A program made the translations under genes and the position numbers. This document shows positions 16,343 through 23,777 of a stretch of DNA of 38,625 nt, one piece after another. The notes under the pieces were generated by a model that did not search any database, had not been told where the DNA came from, and saw only the letters and a program-made list of their open reading frames with translations. The first letter of the stretch is position 1. Every line of letters begins with the position of its first letter. Source of the stretch: Bacillota bacterium (GTDB lineage: Bacteria > Bacillota > Bacilli > Alicyclobacillales > SLC66); assembly GCA_026627345.1 (NCBI GenBank), contig JAPNUP010000105.1, forward strand, positions 1 through 38,625, in the 5' to 3' direction.

Positions 16343-17059
16343 TTACAATGTCACCTCACAGCGAATGTCGATCTGCGCTGCCCGAGACAGCGTCTGGTAG
16401 AGTGGCGAGTGTGCCAGAACAGATTGCCAGAGACCGTGAATACTGGCTTCATCCTCCACCGTCGCGATATAGATCGTGCCGCTGACGTTTTGCACAGAAG
16501 GATCCCCATCCTCGATACCCAAGTGCGCAAGCACGTTGCCCAGTGAGGCGCGCAGCACGCATTCAACCTCATCGAGCACATGATTCTCCCGGGAGGCTGC
16601 GGCGCGCAGCCCTACCACCAGATCGGATCCAAGCGCCGCGAGCAGCAGATCCATCGCAGAGGGTGCCTCGACTTTCGCACTGAAATCCGCAGGCTGGCCT
16701 GCAGTGAAGCTGTGATTGCGCGCGAACACTTGAGCCGTCAGACCCGGCATAGCGCGAACGCGCACCGACCAGCGATAGCCCCGGGCTGCATCGAGATCGG
16801 ACTGAACGTCACTCTGACCCGCCCCTTTTTGCACAAGGTAGGAGGTGTGTGTCTCGTGCGGGGACACAGCCACGAGACTATGCCCGACCATTCGACACCA
16901 TGCCGGCAAGTCTTGTTCGACCGATGGTTCCCGACTCCGAATCTCCAGGATGCCACCCTCGCGGATCGGATCCATCGCTTTTTTAATGATCAGCAGCAGC
17001 CCGGACCCGCAATCCAAGTCACCGCCGTCACATACACCATCCACGTTTTGCTCTTCCAT
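16343..17059 (-). CDS. TusA-OsmC fusion protein
   Basis: 238 residues. Residues 1-75 form a TusA/SirA-like domain with Cys17 in L-D-C-G-S-G and I-I-K-K-A-M following. About 90-235 is an OsmC-like domain (A-P-S-A-M-D-L-L-L-A-A-L-G-S-D-L, where the family peroxidatic Cys would follow). Two oddities are visible: the usual TusA C-P-x-P is C-G-S-G, and the OsmC helix has G-S-D-L-V-V with no Cys. Sulfur-carrier chemistry through Cys17 is plausible, while peroxide reduction by the OsmC part is doubtful. ATG 17059 has GAGG five bases upstream; ATG 17062 is adjacent. It starts 16 bases after the DsrE-like stop. Confidence 0.8.
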   Translation of the reverse strand: MEEQNVDGVCDGGDLDCGSGLLLIIKKAMDPIREGGILEIRSREPSVEQDLPAWCRMVGHSLVAVSPHETHTSYLVQKGAGQSDVQSDLDAARGYRWSVRVRAMPGLTAQVFARNHSFTAGQPADFSAKVEAPSAMDLLLAALGSDLVVGLRAAASRENHVLDEVECVLRASLGNVLAHLGIEDGDPSVQNVSGTIYIATVEDEASIHGLWQSVLAHSPLYQTLSRAAQIDIRCEVTL

Positions 17060-17075
17060 CATGACCTCGCGATTG

Positions 17076-17435
17076 TCAGTATGTAATGCAAGAAGCGCCT
17101 TGTGACAAAAATTCGACCAACTTCGCTCCGCCGACAATGACGGCGCCAGGGATCAAGTCGTTCTCCGTCAAGCCCCGTTTTTTAAAACACGGACTGCACA
17201 CCCACACGGTGCCGCCAGCTTCTTGATAATTGTGTAGCAAGTCGGCCAAAGGTGCGAAGCCTTCCTCATGAATGTCTGAAACATAGCCTTTTTGCCCAAG
17301 GTAAACGCCTTCTGTACTGAGAAAGACTACCGTCTCTTGCCCTGAAGCCACTGCAGCGTTTGCCACCACCATGCCAACGGTTGCCTTGTCTGCATCATCT
17401 TTTGCATGCGTGATACTGATCGCCAGCTTTGCCAC
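17076..17435 (-). CDS. DsrE/DsrF-like sulfur-relay protein
   Basis: 119 residues of the DsrE fold. The N-terminal beta strand A-I-S-I-T-H is followed by A-N-A-A-V-A-S-G-Q-E-T-V-V-F-L-S-T-E-G-V, and C-S-P-C (Cys80 and Cys83) sits at the position of the active-site cysteine of DsrE-type carriers. Such proteins accept persulfide sulfur and exchange it with TusA partners, which matches its TusA-like neighbours on both sides. The start is GTG 17435 with AAGGAGGAA about ten bases upstream. Second gene of the operon. Confidence 0.85.
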   Translation of the reverse strand: MAKLAISITHAKDDADKATVGMVVANAAVASGQETVVFLSTEGVYLGQKGYVSDIHEEGFAPLADLLHNYQEAGGTVWVCSPCFKKRGLTENDLIPGAVIVGGAKLVEFLSQGASCITY

Positions 17436-17458
17436 GATACAATTCCTCCTTCACCTGT

Positions 17459-17698
17459 TTAAAGTGCTGCACCCGTGCGACGAATGAAATAGTGGCGAGT
17501 GCCTTCCACATCGCGGGTCTCCACCAAGTGTTGGGCGCGCAAAGTACACCAGGCAGGAATATCGACCCGCGCCCCGATGTCGTAGGAGACGACCTCGATC
17601 ATCTGTCCCACTTCCATCCGACGCATGGTCAAGAACAAATGCATGACCAACTCACCGCAACCTGTTGGCCCGGCATCATACACGATATCTGCTTGCAC
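17459..17698 (-). CDS. TusA/SirA-like small sulfur-carrier protein (atypical)
   Basis: 79 residues when started at GTG 17698, which has AGGGAGG eight bases upstream and places the first beta strand (A-D-I-V-Y-D-A-G) right at the N-terminus, as in TusA. ATG 17746 gives a longer, less convincing form. Cys14 in P-T-G-C-G-E-L occupies the place of the sulfur-accepting Cys, but the C-P-x-P motif is C-G-E-L, the same Cys-Gly change seen in the downstream fusion protein. A second Cys lies in P-A-W-C, also shared with the fusion. First gene of the sulfur operon. Confidence 0.75.
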   Translation of the reverse strand: MQADIVYDAGPTGCGELVMHLFLTMRRMEVGQMIEVVSYDIGARVDIPAWCTLRAQHLVETRDVEGTRHYFIRRTGAAL

Positions 17699-17772
17699 CT
17701 GCGCATCCTCCCTCATATCAGAGACCTGCCACAAACGCCTCGTCATGCTTTCACACCAAGCGCTTCTACAAG

Positions 17773-17801
17773 ATTATATGTCAGATCGCAGCGTTTTAAA
17801 A
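17773..17801 (-). promoter_or_regulatory. Predicted promoter of the sulfur-relay operon
   Basis: A perfect minus-strand TATAAT (17773-17778) lies 17 bases after a weak -35 TTTTAA (17796-17801). The start point would be near 17766, giving a leader of about 70 bases to the GTG at 17698. Confidence 0.55.
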
Positions 17802-17816
17802 GTATATTTCATGTCT

Positions 17817-17859
17817 ATCATTGCAAATATTTATGACCGGCAAATTCAGGCGCAATGAT
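17817..17859. repeat. 8-bp inverted repeat upstream of the sulfur-operon promoter
   Basis: ATCATTGC (17817-17824) and GCAATGAT (17852-17859) are exact complements separated by 27 AT-rich bases, lying roughly 50-95 bases upstream of the predicted start point, where an activator would bind. The rest of the 291-base gap 17699-17989 shows no gene. Confidence 0.35.
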
Positions 17860-17989
17860 CGAACTAGTGTCTCCCCAAAAAGTAGGGCGGTTTTGGCGTT
17901 CTTGCCAGGCCACTCATTATGAATCCCCCCTCATTCTGTCGCCTTCACAGTTCATTCTCTTTCAGTTGCGGAACCCACGAAAGCAAGAT

Positions 17990-19273
17990 TCACGTAGACT
18001 GATCGCGGGCAATAACTCGTCGTTTTTCCCGTCTCGCTATCCACCATCCCGTGACCCCGAGCGCTACGGGATACACAGTGGCCCAACCACTGAGCGGATA
18101 TAAAGCGACACAAACGACCAAAGGAACCAAAATGGATATGCGCCCTCGCCATCCTTCATTCCTTAGCAGTCTCCACGCAGAGAGCATAGCCACCACATAC
18201 AAAGTCAGAAACACGACACTCGGCCACGCGATCAGCGCTGCTAGATGTACATGAAAGGCCGTGTAAATCGAGAGCACGACAGCAAAATCTGCTCCCAACG
18301 CAAGGAGCGCGCCAACTGGTGTTTGACGGCGCTGATGCAGTCGTCCGAGAAAGGCTGGAAACACGCCTGTACGCGCTTGACTATAGACCATTCTCGAGAA
18401 TCCGGCTAGATTTCCATGGATGGCCACTAAGGTGATCAACAGCGCCACACCCCCTGTGACAGTTGCCCCGCCAGAGCCGAGTCCGACGCCTACCAATTGA
18501 CTGAGCGGGGCTGTTGAGTCCGCCCCGCCGTAGGCATGCGTTCCGACGGTCACAATGGACAGAGCGATGTAAAGGACGCCGACAATGAAAGGAGCCAAGA
18601 AAAATACCCGTCGCAGATCTCGAATCGGATCACGGAACTCTTCGGCAAGGTGCCCCACCATCTCCCAACCTACGAAGCACCAAAAGATCTCCACAGCCGA
18701 TGTGCCGATCGAAAACCATGATTCCGATGTCGTCGGCTCAAAATGCGCCAGTGTCATATGCGGGGCGGCAGCTGCGATCGCAATGACCATCAAAGCGGCG
18801 ATCAGCACCAGAATCAACACCTGCACCCACGCCGCCACATTGACCCCTTGCCAGTGTAGGACCAGCGACACCGTCAGCATAAGCGCTGCTATAGCCGGAA
18901 CCGTCCATGCGGCGAGCGAAAACGTGGCTGCCACGTAACTCGCTCCGACGAGCGCCACGATAGGTACACCGACTGGAATGGTCCCAAGAAACAACCAAGC
19001 CGTTATTCGCCCTGCTGTCTCGCCAAATGCCAGACGGGCGTACTCGACGATGCCACCCGCGTGCGGATACTTGGAACCTAGCCTTCCTAAGGTGCTGGCC
19101 AGAGGAAATGCCAATAGCGACATCAGCAACCAAGATACAATCGATGCCGATCCCGCCTGTTCGGCCGTAATGGCAGGGAGGATGAGAACACCCGATCCCA
19201 GAACGGAGCCTACAGCGATCGCGGTTCCTTGCACCCAAGTCAATGATCGTTTTAACTGCGCTTGCGTCGTCAT
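17990..19273 (-). CDS. APC superfamily amino acid permease
   Basis: 427 residues with about twelve hydrophobic helices. The N-terminal segment G-T-A-I-A-V-G-S-V-L-G-S-G-V-L-I-L-P is the unwound helix-1 substrate-binding motif (G-S-G) of the amino acid-polyamine-organocation family. E-I-F-W-C-F-V-G-W-E matches the helix-6 region with its conserved Phe/Gly/Glu. The closest recognisable subgroup is the YjeH/YfnA-like permeases, exporters or importers of amino acids; the substrate is not clear. ATG 19273 has GGGAG eight bases upstream. A second ATG at 19288 sits too close to its own purine tract. Confidence 0.82.
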   Translation of the reverse strand: MTTQAQLKRSLTWVQGTAIAVGSVLGSGVLILPAITAEQAGSASIVSWLLMSLLAFPLASTLGRLGSKYPHAGGIVEYARLAFGETAGRITAWLFLGTIPVGVPIVALVGASYVAATFSLAAWTVPAIAALMLTVSLVLHWQGVNVAAWVQVLILVLIAALMVIAIAAAAPHMTLAHFEPTTSESWFSIGTSAVEIFWCFVGWEMVGHLAEEFRDPIRDLRRVFFLAPFIVGVLYIALSIVTVGTHAYGGADSTAPLSQLVGVGLGSGGATVTGGVALLITLVAIHGNLAGFSRMVYSQARTGVFPAFLGRLHQRRQTPVGALLALGADFAVVLSIYTAFHVHLAALIAWPSVVFLTLYVVAMLSAWRLLRNEGWRGRISILVPLVVCVALYPLSGWATVYPVALGVTGWWIARREKRRVIARDQST

Positions 19274-19347
19274 TGGCTGCACTCCCATCCCTTTCTCTAC
19301 CCGTAACTGTACACAGAAGCATCTATCTTGTCATACAATAGATTTGA

Positions 19348-19521
19348 TTATATCAATCGAAACTAGATAGAGGACTCATGCTGGCGCTGCCATGGGGTGG
19401 GCCAGATTTTTCAGTCGTCACGCAGATGTGCTGGCATAAGGACAAGTGGATGTCACCGACGCTACGAGCGTTTATTCGGGTCACGAAAGATCTTCTAGAA
19501 GACGCGCTGCCAGCTCTCTAG
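19348..19521 (+). pseudogene. C-terminal remnant of a LysR-type regulator
   Basis: The plus-strand frame after an in-frame TGA at 19345 encodes about 57 residues ending in TAG. The core L-A-L-P-W-G-G-P-D-F-S-V-V, then W-H-K-D-K-W-M-S-P-T-L-R-A-F-I, matches the last strand and helix of the LysR substrate-binding domain (typically W-H-K-D-R-x-L-S-P-x-A-x-x-F). No helix-turn-helix or upstream domain is present. It is best read as the 3' stump of a deleted regulator that once preceded the MFS gene. An ATG at 19378 exists but has no clear ribosome site. Apart from this and the promoter below, the 434-base gap 19274-19707 holds no recognised gene. Confidence 0.65.
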
Positions 19522-19609
19522 TCAGATTGTTGAGGTGACACGCTCCACGTATTCTAGTCAAAGGACCTCCTCGTATGCTGCCAATGTTCGCGACGCAAGG
19601 GCTTACATA

Positions 19610-19638
19610 TTGACAGGCTGGTCCATAAAGAATATGGT
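19610..19638 (+). promoter_or_regulatory. SigA-type promoter for the MFS gene
   Basis: A perfect TTGACA (19610-19615), a 17-base spacer and TATGGT (19633-19638) precede the MFS start by about 70 bases. This is one of the best -35/-10 matches seen here. Confidence 0.7.
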
Positions 19639-19707
19639 CTAGGCTAGTCAGTCGCTATCGGTCAGCGAAAAGTCATTGCTTTTTCATTCAAAAGGAGGCG
19701 TGCTAAC

Positions 19708-21042
19708 ATGTCGCAGATGAACATGGAACAACTGGGGGAGGCTCGCTGGACCAGGAAGACGACTGGGATGTTCATCTCTTTCGTACTCGGCTTGGCGCTA
19801 GAATCCTACGTATTCTCCCTCTCGTCGATCGCGGTCTACTGGGTGACGATGCCGAAGTCATTAGGTGAACTCTTGCTCGCTTGGGCGCCCATCTGGCTTA
19901 TCATTGGGATCATGCTGGCAGGTCCCTTCTCCGACCGATTCGGTCGCAAGGTGACTTTGTACACGACCTTGATTCTGTATGCAATCGGAGGCATTCTTCT
20001 ATTTTTTAGCTTCACATACGTGATTATCCTCATTTCACTCGCCTTAATGCTGATGGCAGGTGGGGGGGAGATGAATTCCATCATGGTGGCCAGCCACGAA
20101 CTGATGCCGAGGAAGCACCGTGGTAAAGCGACGATGATGATCATCAATGGCATCAACTTAGGTGGACTGGTGCTGGCGATCTTGGCACTGACCACGGCTA
20201 ACCTGAGCGGCAAGTCGATGATCTATACCCAGCGTGACGTGGTAGCGATCGCAGTTCTAATCGTCGTCGCCATATTGTTCGCCACCCGTGTGAGTATGCC
20301 AGAGTCGTTCCTGTGGCTCCAAAGCAAAGGCCGCCAAGCGGACGTGCAGAAGGTCGTGTCGTCTTACTTCGGCTCGACCGTGGCCGCAGCGGCGGTGATT
20401 GCCGAGGCGAAGGCGTCGTCAGAGAGCACTGGGCCGAAGGGCCCGAAGCTCAGCGCAGGATACATGACGTTCACTATGATCATTATGGTGATCGTGGCAG
20501 CCGCAAATACGATCGGTTTTGGACTGATGGCCTATGCGTTGGCCTACGCGTTCTTTCCGCACCTGCAGCCGACCATCTTGGCCGTATTTGAAGGTGCTGG
20601 ATTCGTGATCGGATTCTTCGGCCTGATCGCAGACAAGGTGTCGAGAAAGAAGTTTTTGTTCTGGAGTTTCCTTGGAACGTTTGCGATGACCGCCATTGTC
20701 GGGTTGACGACCAGCGCATGGGAGCACAATATGGTGCTGTTCTGGATTCTGCTCATCGTTCTGGCAGGCATGAACTCGCTGTGCTACTTGACCGAAGATA
20801 CGGTCAAGGCGGAAGTCTGGCCGACACTCCATCGTGGAACACTGACCGCGGTCGCCCGTTTCATATCGATCGGTCTCTATATTCCGACGATCTACATCAC
20901 TGCCAGCATGTCGACGACTGAGTATGTGCTGTTCAATGCCGGAGTCTGGTTGATTGGGACGTTAGCCGCCGCCGCATGGCTCATTTGGGGTCGCGAGACC
21001 GGGCGTGGTCTGAGTATTCAGCAGGCTTCGGGCGAGGCTTGA
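19708..21042 (+). CDS. MFS transporter (metabolite:proton symporter type)
   Basis: 444 residues with about twelve transmembrane helices in two six-helix halves separated by a charged central loop (about residues 195-255). The helix 2-3 loop carries the MFS signature as G-P-F-S-D-R-F-G-R-K. The end of helix 4 has the acid/basic pattern E-L-M-P-R-K-H-R-G-K, and P-E-S-F-L-W-L follows helix 6, all typical of the sugar/organic-acid porter branch. Substrate unknown. ATG 19708 has AAAAGGAGG about ten bases upstream. A strong promoter and a long terminator hairpin isolate it as a single-gene unit next to a broken LysR regulator, which may once have controlled it. Confidence 0.85.
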   Translation: MSQMNMEQLGEARWTRKTTGMFISFVLGLALESYVFSLSSIAVYWVTMPKSLGELLLAWAPIWLIIGIMLAGPFSDRFGRKVTLYTTLILYAIGGILLFFSFTYVIILISLALMLMAGGGEMNSIMVASHELMPRKHRGKATMMIINGINLGGLVLAILALTTANLSGKSMIYTQRDVVAIAVLIVVAILFATRVSMPESFLWLQSKGRQADVQKVVSSYFGSTVAAAAVIAEAKASSESTGPKGPKLSAGYMTFTMIIMVIVAAANTIGFGLMAYALAYAFFPHLQPTILAVFEGAGFVIGFFGLIADKVSRKKFLFWSFLGTFAMTAIVGLTTSAWEHNMVLFWILLIVLAGMNSLCYLTEDTVKAEVWPTLHRGTLTAVARFISIGLYIPTIYITASMSTTEYVLFNAGVWLIGTLAAAAWLIWGRETGRGLSIQQASGEA

Positions 21043-21087
21043 GCACGGATTGCTATTTTCACCTCACTCCTTCCCTGTGAGCGCATG

Positions 21088-21127
21088 AATACGGACTCTC
21101 GCTTATACATGAGCGAGAGTCCGTATT
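21088..21127. terminator. Bidirectional terminator hairpin (16-bp perfect stem)
   Basis: AATACGGACTCTCGCT (21088-21103) and its exact complement (21112-21127) surround an 8-base loop, between the convergent MFS and sortase genes. The A-T pairs at the stem base give short U-rich tails in both directions. Confidence 0.8.
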
Positions 21128-21171
21128 TGTACCTGTATTATCCTAAGATCCGTACGCCCCAGACGAACTTC

Positions 21172-22266
21172 TCACAGTGATACAACGCGTACACTTTGTA
21201 ACGCTAAGCGACCGTTGTCGTTATGCGCAAGCAATGTGACTTGATATGCGCGTTCGTTCACGATCACGTCGATCCGTGCCGTCGCATTACTCAAGACTGT
21301 TTGAGACACGGTCAAGGTGACATTAAAGTCTGACTCGTAATGAACGGCAGTAAGCGAACTGCCCCAAAAAGGATTGGTCGTCAAAGGCTCGGTCACTAAT
21401 TCGCGAAGTGTACGACGATTCCCTTTCGCAGACTCTCTCTCGAACCCGGCCAATAACCTCGCCATCAAATTGGCTGCGGAAAGAGGCGCTGGGCTATCCT
21501 CGTAACGAGGCGTCGCGTCAGGCGCATATGCCAAGGAGCCCATGGGGATGCCACTTTGGGCAAACGTCGGGAGAAAAGACAGTCCTGCCTCTGGCAAGTA
21601 CTTAACGACCCCAATGCGCGCGCCTCCGAAGTATCGGGCGGATTCGCCTTCGTCCACTTGCTTGACGAGACGTGCGGTGACAAGATACCGGTACGGAGTC
21701 AAGTAAAGCGCATCTAGCGGGTAGCAGGTCTCCAGCATAATCGCGGGATAAGGAGTATTGGCCACTGGGGTTCCTGTCTTTACGATCTGCGTCTGGCTAA
21801 CCTTGAACTCATATCTACCATTTGGCAGTTGTACATCGACCAAGGCCCCATTGTGCAACTGATCGATGTTTCTAAACCACGTGGCATTGTGTGCCGCAAG
21901 AACAGCCAATCCCAGCTTCCCTGGCAAGACACTGCTCTCCAGATGTCCGACCGCCACCGACAACACGGTAGATCCATCCCCTTCCAAGATCGGCGCGGTG
22001 AGATGCAACTGAGGAATTTGCAAAAGTCCGACGGGATTGATCCCTGCCGTCAAGTCATCGCTTGACGTCGTTGCCACGGTGGGCGTAGTGGATAACGTAT
22101 CAGACGCCTGAGGAATCTGCGTGTGCTTCAAGCGCGTCTCCTCGAGAGCCACCAATTTACCCCCCATTAAAGCTGCGCGACCAAAAAAGAAGGGGACGCG
22201 GGCCATGAGCAAGAGTCCGCAGATCATGATGGCAATCCCCGTCCATAAGGCTATTTTTCGCGCCAT
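21172..22266 (-). CDS. Sortase family protein with C-terminal extension
   Basis: 364 residues. An N-terminal signal-anchor (about 5-27) and a Ser/Thr-rich linker (50-75) precede the sortase barrel (about 80-200), which has catalytic His126 (A-A-H-N), Cys181 (L-E-T-C-Y-P) and Arg193 (P-Y-R-Y). T-C preceded by L-E and followed by Y-P resembles class D/E enzymes. About 160 residues follow the barrel; their function is unknown and unusual in length for a sortase. ATG 22266 has GGGGGAAG upstream. The gene lies 59 bases downstream of a surface protein ending in a sorting-like tail, which is the likely substrate. The protein would work at the outer face of the membrane. Confidence 0.8.
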   Translation of the reverse strand: MARKIALWTGIAIMICGLLLMARVPFFFGRAALMGGKLVALEETRLKHTQIPQASDTLSTTPTVATTSSDDLTAGINPVGLLQIPQLHLTAPILEGDGSTVLSVAVGHLESSVLPGKLGLAVLAAHNATWFRNIDQLHNGALVDVQLPNGRYEFKVSQTQIVKTGTPVANTPYPAIMLETCYPLDALYLTPYRYLVTARLVKQVDEGESARYFGGARIGVVKYLPEAGLSFLPTFAQSGIPMGSLAYAPDATPRYEDSPAPLSAANLMARLLAGFERESAKGNRRTLRELVTEPLTTNPFWGSSLTAVHYESDFNVTLTVSQTVLSNATARIDVIVNERAYQVTLLAHNDNGRLALQSVRVVSL

Positions 22267-22325
22267 CCGTCTTCCCCCTGTTTTGTCACCACGTTCGCGC
22301 CGCCTATTAGGATTCCCTTCCTCAT

Positions 22326-23357
22326 CTAACCTCTACGTTTTTTGAACATCAGGGTGATAAGCGCTCCGAAAGCGAGTACCGCAAGTCCCTCGATGAGATC
22401 CCGCATAACAGGGATACCCGTAACTGGCGATGTGGCTCCGGCTACGTAAGTGGTAGTAGGGGTCTTCGCAGTAGGTACCGTAGCTGTTACTGTAGTAGGT
22501 GTCGTCGTTGTGGTAGTAGGTGTCGTCGTTGTGGTAGTAGGCGTCGTCGTTGTGGTAGTAGGCGTCGTCGTCGTGGTGGTAGGCGTCGTCGTCGTGGTGG
22601 TGGTAGGCGTCGTCGTCGTGCCTGAACCGGTCGTACTGCCTGTCGTGGTCGGCATATTAGCACATGGCGGGACGGTAATATGATCTGTACTGACAGTCGT
22701 CGCCGTCTCTGAAAGAACACGACCGACGATCGTAGAATTTGCGCCCACCGTGATAGCGGCGGGACTCATGATGGTCCCCTCAAACTGCGTATTGGCTCCA
22801 AGCGTTGTCGCCCCCCCAACAACCCAGAATACATCACACGCAGTAGCGCCATTTTCCAATGTGATGACCGTACCTGCCACAGTATTAAACGCCCCGGAAA
22901 TTTGGAAGATGTACACCCCTGCCCCACTAAGTGTAAGGCTCGGAGAAGCGACAATGTTACCAGCTCCGGAAAACGCGTATACACCAGGCGATAATGTTTG
23001 GCCACTAATATCCAGATTTCCGGTACTAGTCGGCAACTGCGAGTCGGCCTCTGAAATCGCGCCTACAAGTGCCAATGTAGCACTCTGGTACTCGGCATCG
23101 CTCGCGAAACTTGCCCCGTTCGTAATCGTAGGCGCCGACGTTATTCCGCCCGCACCAAACCCAACGTCGCCAGACACGAAGGTAGGGTCGCTGTTTGAAA
23201 TAGTCTGCCCCAATAAGGCAAATTGGCTTGCGGCACCAAGTTGCGGTGCGGTTACCGTAGAAGCAGAAGCCGCTAAGGCGGTCCCGGAAAACGCGACGGT
23301 GGATATCACAGCGGTTACTGCCATGAAGTATAGCGGAAGTGCCTTGTTGAGTTTCAC
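22326..23357 (-). CDS. DUF3494 (ice-binding-like) surface protein with sortase-type C-terminus
   Basis: 343 residues. Signal peptide at 1-29 (cleavage near A-L-A-A). A DUF3494 beta-helix domain spans about 36-230, with L-G-x-A-x-x-F-A-L-L-G, G-D-V-G, L-x-P-G-V-Y and V-F-W-V-V-G-G-A. A Thr/Pro repeat stalk follows (about 247-300), then S-P-V-T-G (310-314), a hydrophobic stretch (321-337) and the basic tail K-K-R-R-G. The tail has the layout of a sortase sorting signal, and a sortase is encoded directly 3'. DUF3494 proteins are known as ice-binding proteins, but many members in warm or acidic habitats have other, probably adhesive, roles. The GTG start directly abuts the stop of an upstream small gene. 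Confidence 0.85.
   Translation of the reverse strand: MKLNKALPLYFMAVTAVISTVAFSGTALAASASTVTAPQLGAASQFALLGQTISNSDPTFVSGDVGFGAGGITSAPTITNGASFASDAEYQSATLALVGAISEADSQLPTSTGNLDISGQTLSPGVYAFSGAGNIVASPSLTLSGAGVYIFQISGAFNTVAGTVITLENGATACDVFWVVGGATTLGANTQFEGTIMSPAAITVGANSTIVGRVLSETATTVSTDHITVPPCANMPTTTGSTTGSGTTTTPTTTTTTTPTTTTTTPTTTTTTPTTTTTTPTTTTTTPTTVTATVPTAKTPTTTYVAGATSPVTGIPVMRDLIEGLAVLAFGALITLMFKKRRG
22488..22610. repeat. 21-base tandem repeats encoding a Thr/Pro stalk
   Basis: About six near-identical 21-base units encode seven-residue repeats of six Thr and one Pro in the DUF3494 protein. Some units differ by synonymous changes, and one is lengthened by a codon. Copy number is probably variable between strains through slippage. 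Confidence 0.85.
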
Positions 23358-23522
23358 CTAATCATTCTTCTCTCTTATATCAAGGGTCGACGGATCTTGC
23401 CTACTCTTGAGGTGCACCACAGTCAGGAATCCAGTCGCCATCGATCCCAAAAAGTACAACAGGTGACCGCCAAATACGTTGCATTTTCTCCTCGCTGGAA
23501 GTGATCGGGGCGGATCTACCAT
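23358..23522 (-). CDS. Small membrane protein (54 residues), first gene of the surface-protein operon
   Basis: ATG 23522 has GGAAGAG eight bases upstream. The product has a basic N-terminus (P-A-R-R-K), one hydrophobic helix at about 16-37 (V-F-G-G-H-L-L-Y-F-L-G-S-M-A-T-G-F-L) and a charged tail ending R-E-K-N-D. Its TAG stop is followed immediately, with no gap, by the GTG of the DUF3494 gene, a spacing that suggests translational coupling and argues against chance. No family was recognised. A shorter frame with a GAGGAG site (23401-23484) overlaps it but looks less protein-like. Confidence 0.6.
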   Translation of the reverse strand: MVDPPRSLPARRKCNVFGGHLLYFLGSMATGFLTVVHLKSRQDPSTLDIREKND

Positions 23523-23536
23523 TGTTACCACTCTTC

Positions 23537-23590
23537 CATATTTTAATAATATACTAATATAATGATAAAGTACAGCTTTATATTTTAATA
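23537..23590 (-). promoter_or_regulatory. AT-rich promoter region of the surface-protein operon
   Basis: This is about 50 bases of nearly pure A/T in an otherwise GC-balanced region, directly upstream of the small membrane gene. ATATTTTAATA occurs twice (23538-23548 and 23580-23590). Several minus-strand -10-like hexamers are possible, so the exact start point cannot be chosen. Confidence 0.45.
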
Positions 23591-23652
23591 CCCTCGCCCG
23601 ATAGTAGCCCTTTGTCCTTGTCCGCCACTTTTCACTTTCATCGCCGACACGT

Positions 23653-23687
23653 AAATAGAACGCTCGTCGGTGTCGAGCGTTCTATTT
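23653..23687 (-). terminator. Terminator hairpin after the first bd-oxidase operon
   Basis: AAATAGAACGCTCG (23653-23666) and its exact complement (23674-23687) form a 14-bp stem with a 7-base loop, about 90 bases downstream of the cydB' stop. The stem ends in A-T pairs, giving a short U-run. Confidence 0.75.
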
Positions 23688-23777
23688 GCACACCTGGTAA
23701 ACACCACCACTAGTAACACGAGGAGGCGAGTCCATAGATAGAGCGACCGTCATGTCAACGTCATTCCGTCGCTAACC

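Noticed and set aside
19345-19352. TATAAT on the minus strand as a promoter of the APC permease
   Set aside because: The -10 is perfect, but none of the 16-18 base spacings gives an acceptable -35, so it was not listed as a feature.
22488-22610. CRISPR-like array
   Set aside because: The repeats are contiguous 21-base units without spacers, and they encode a Thr/Pro stalk.
22450-23361. Valine-rich and Pro/Ala-rich plus-strand frames
   Set aside because: They are the complement of the Thr/Pro repeats and DUF3494 domain, which have a signal peptide, domain match and sorting tail on the minus strand.
23401-23484. 27-codon frame with a GAGGAGAAA site upstream of the DUF3494 gene
   Set aside because: It overlaps the 54-residue frame, which has a transmembrane helix and ends exactly at the next start codon. 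The shorter one may be a coincidence, although it cannot be excluded.
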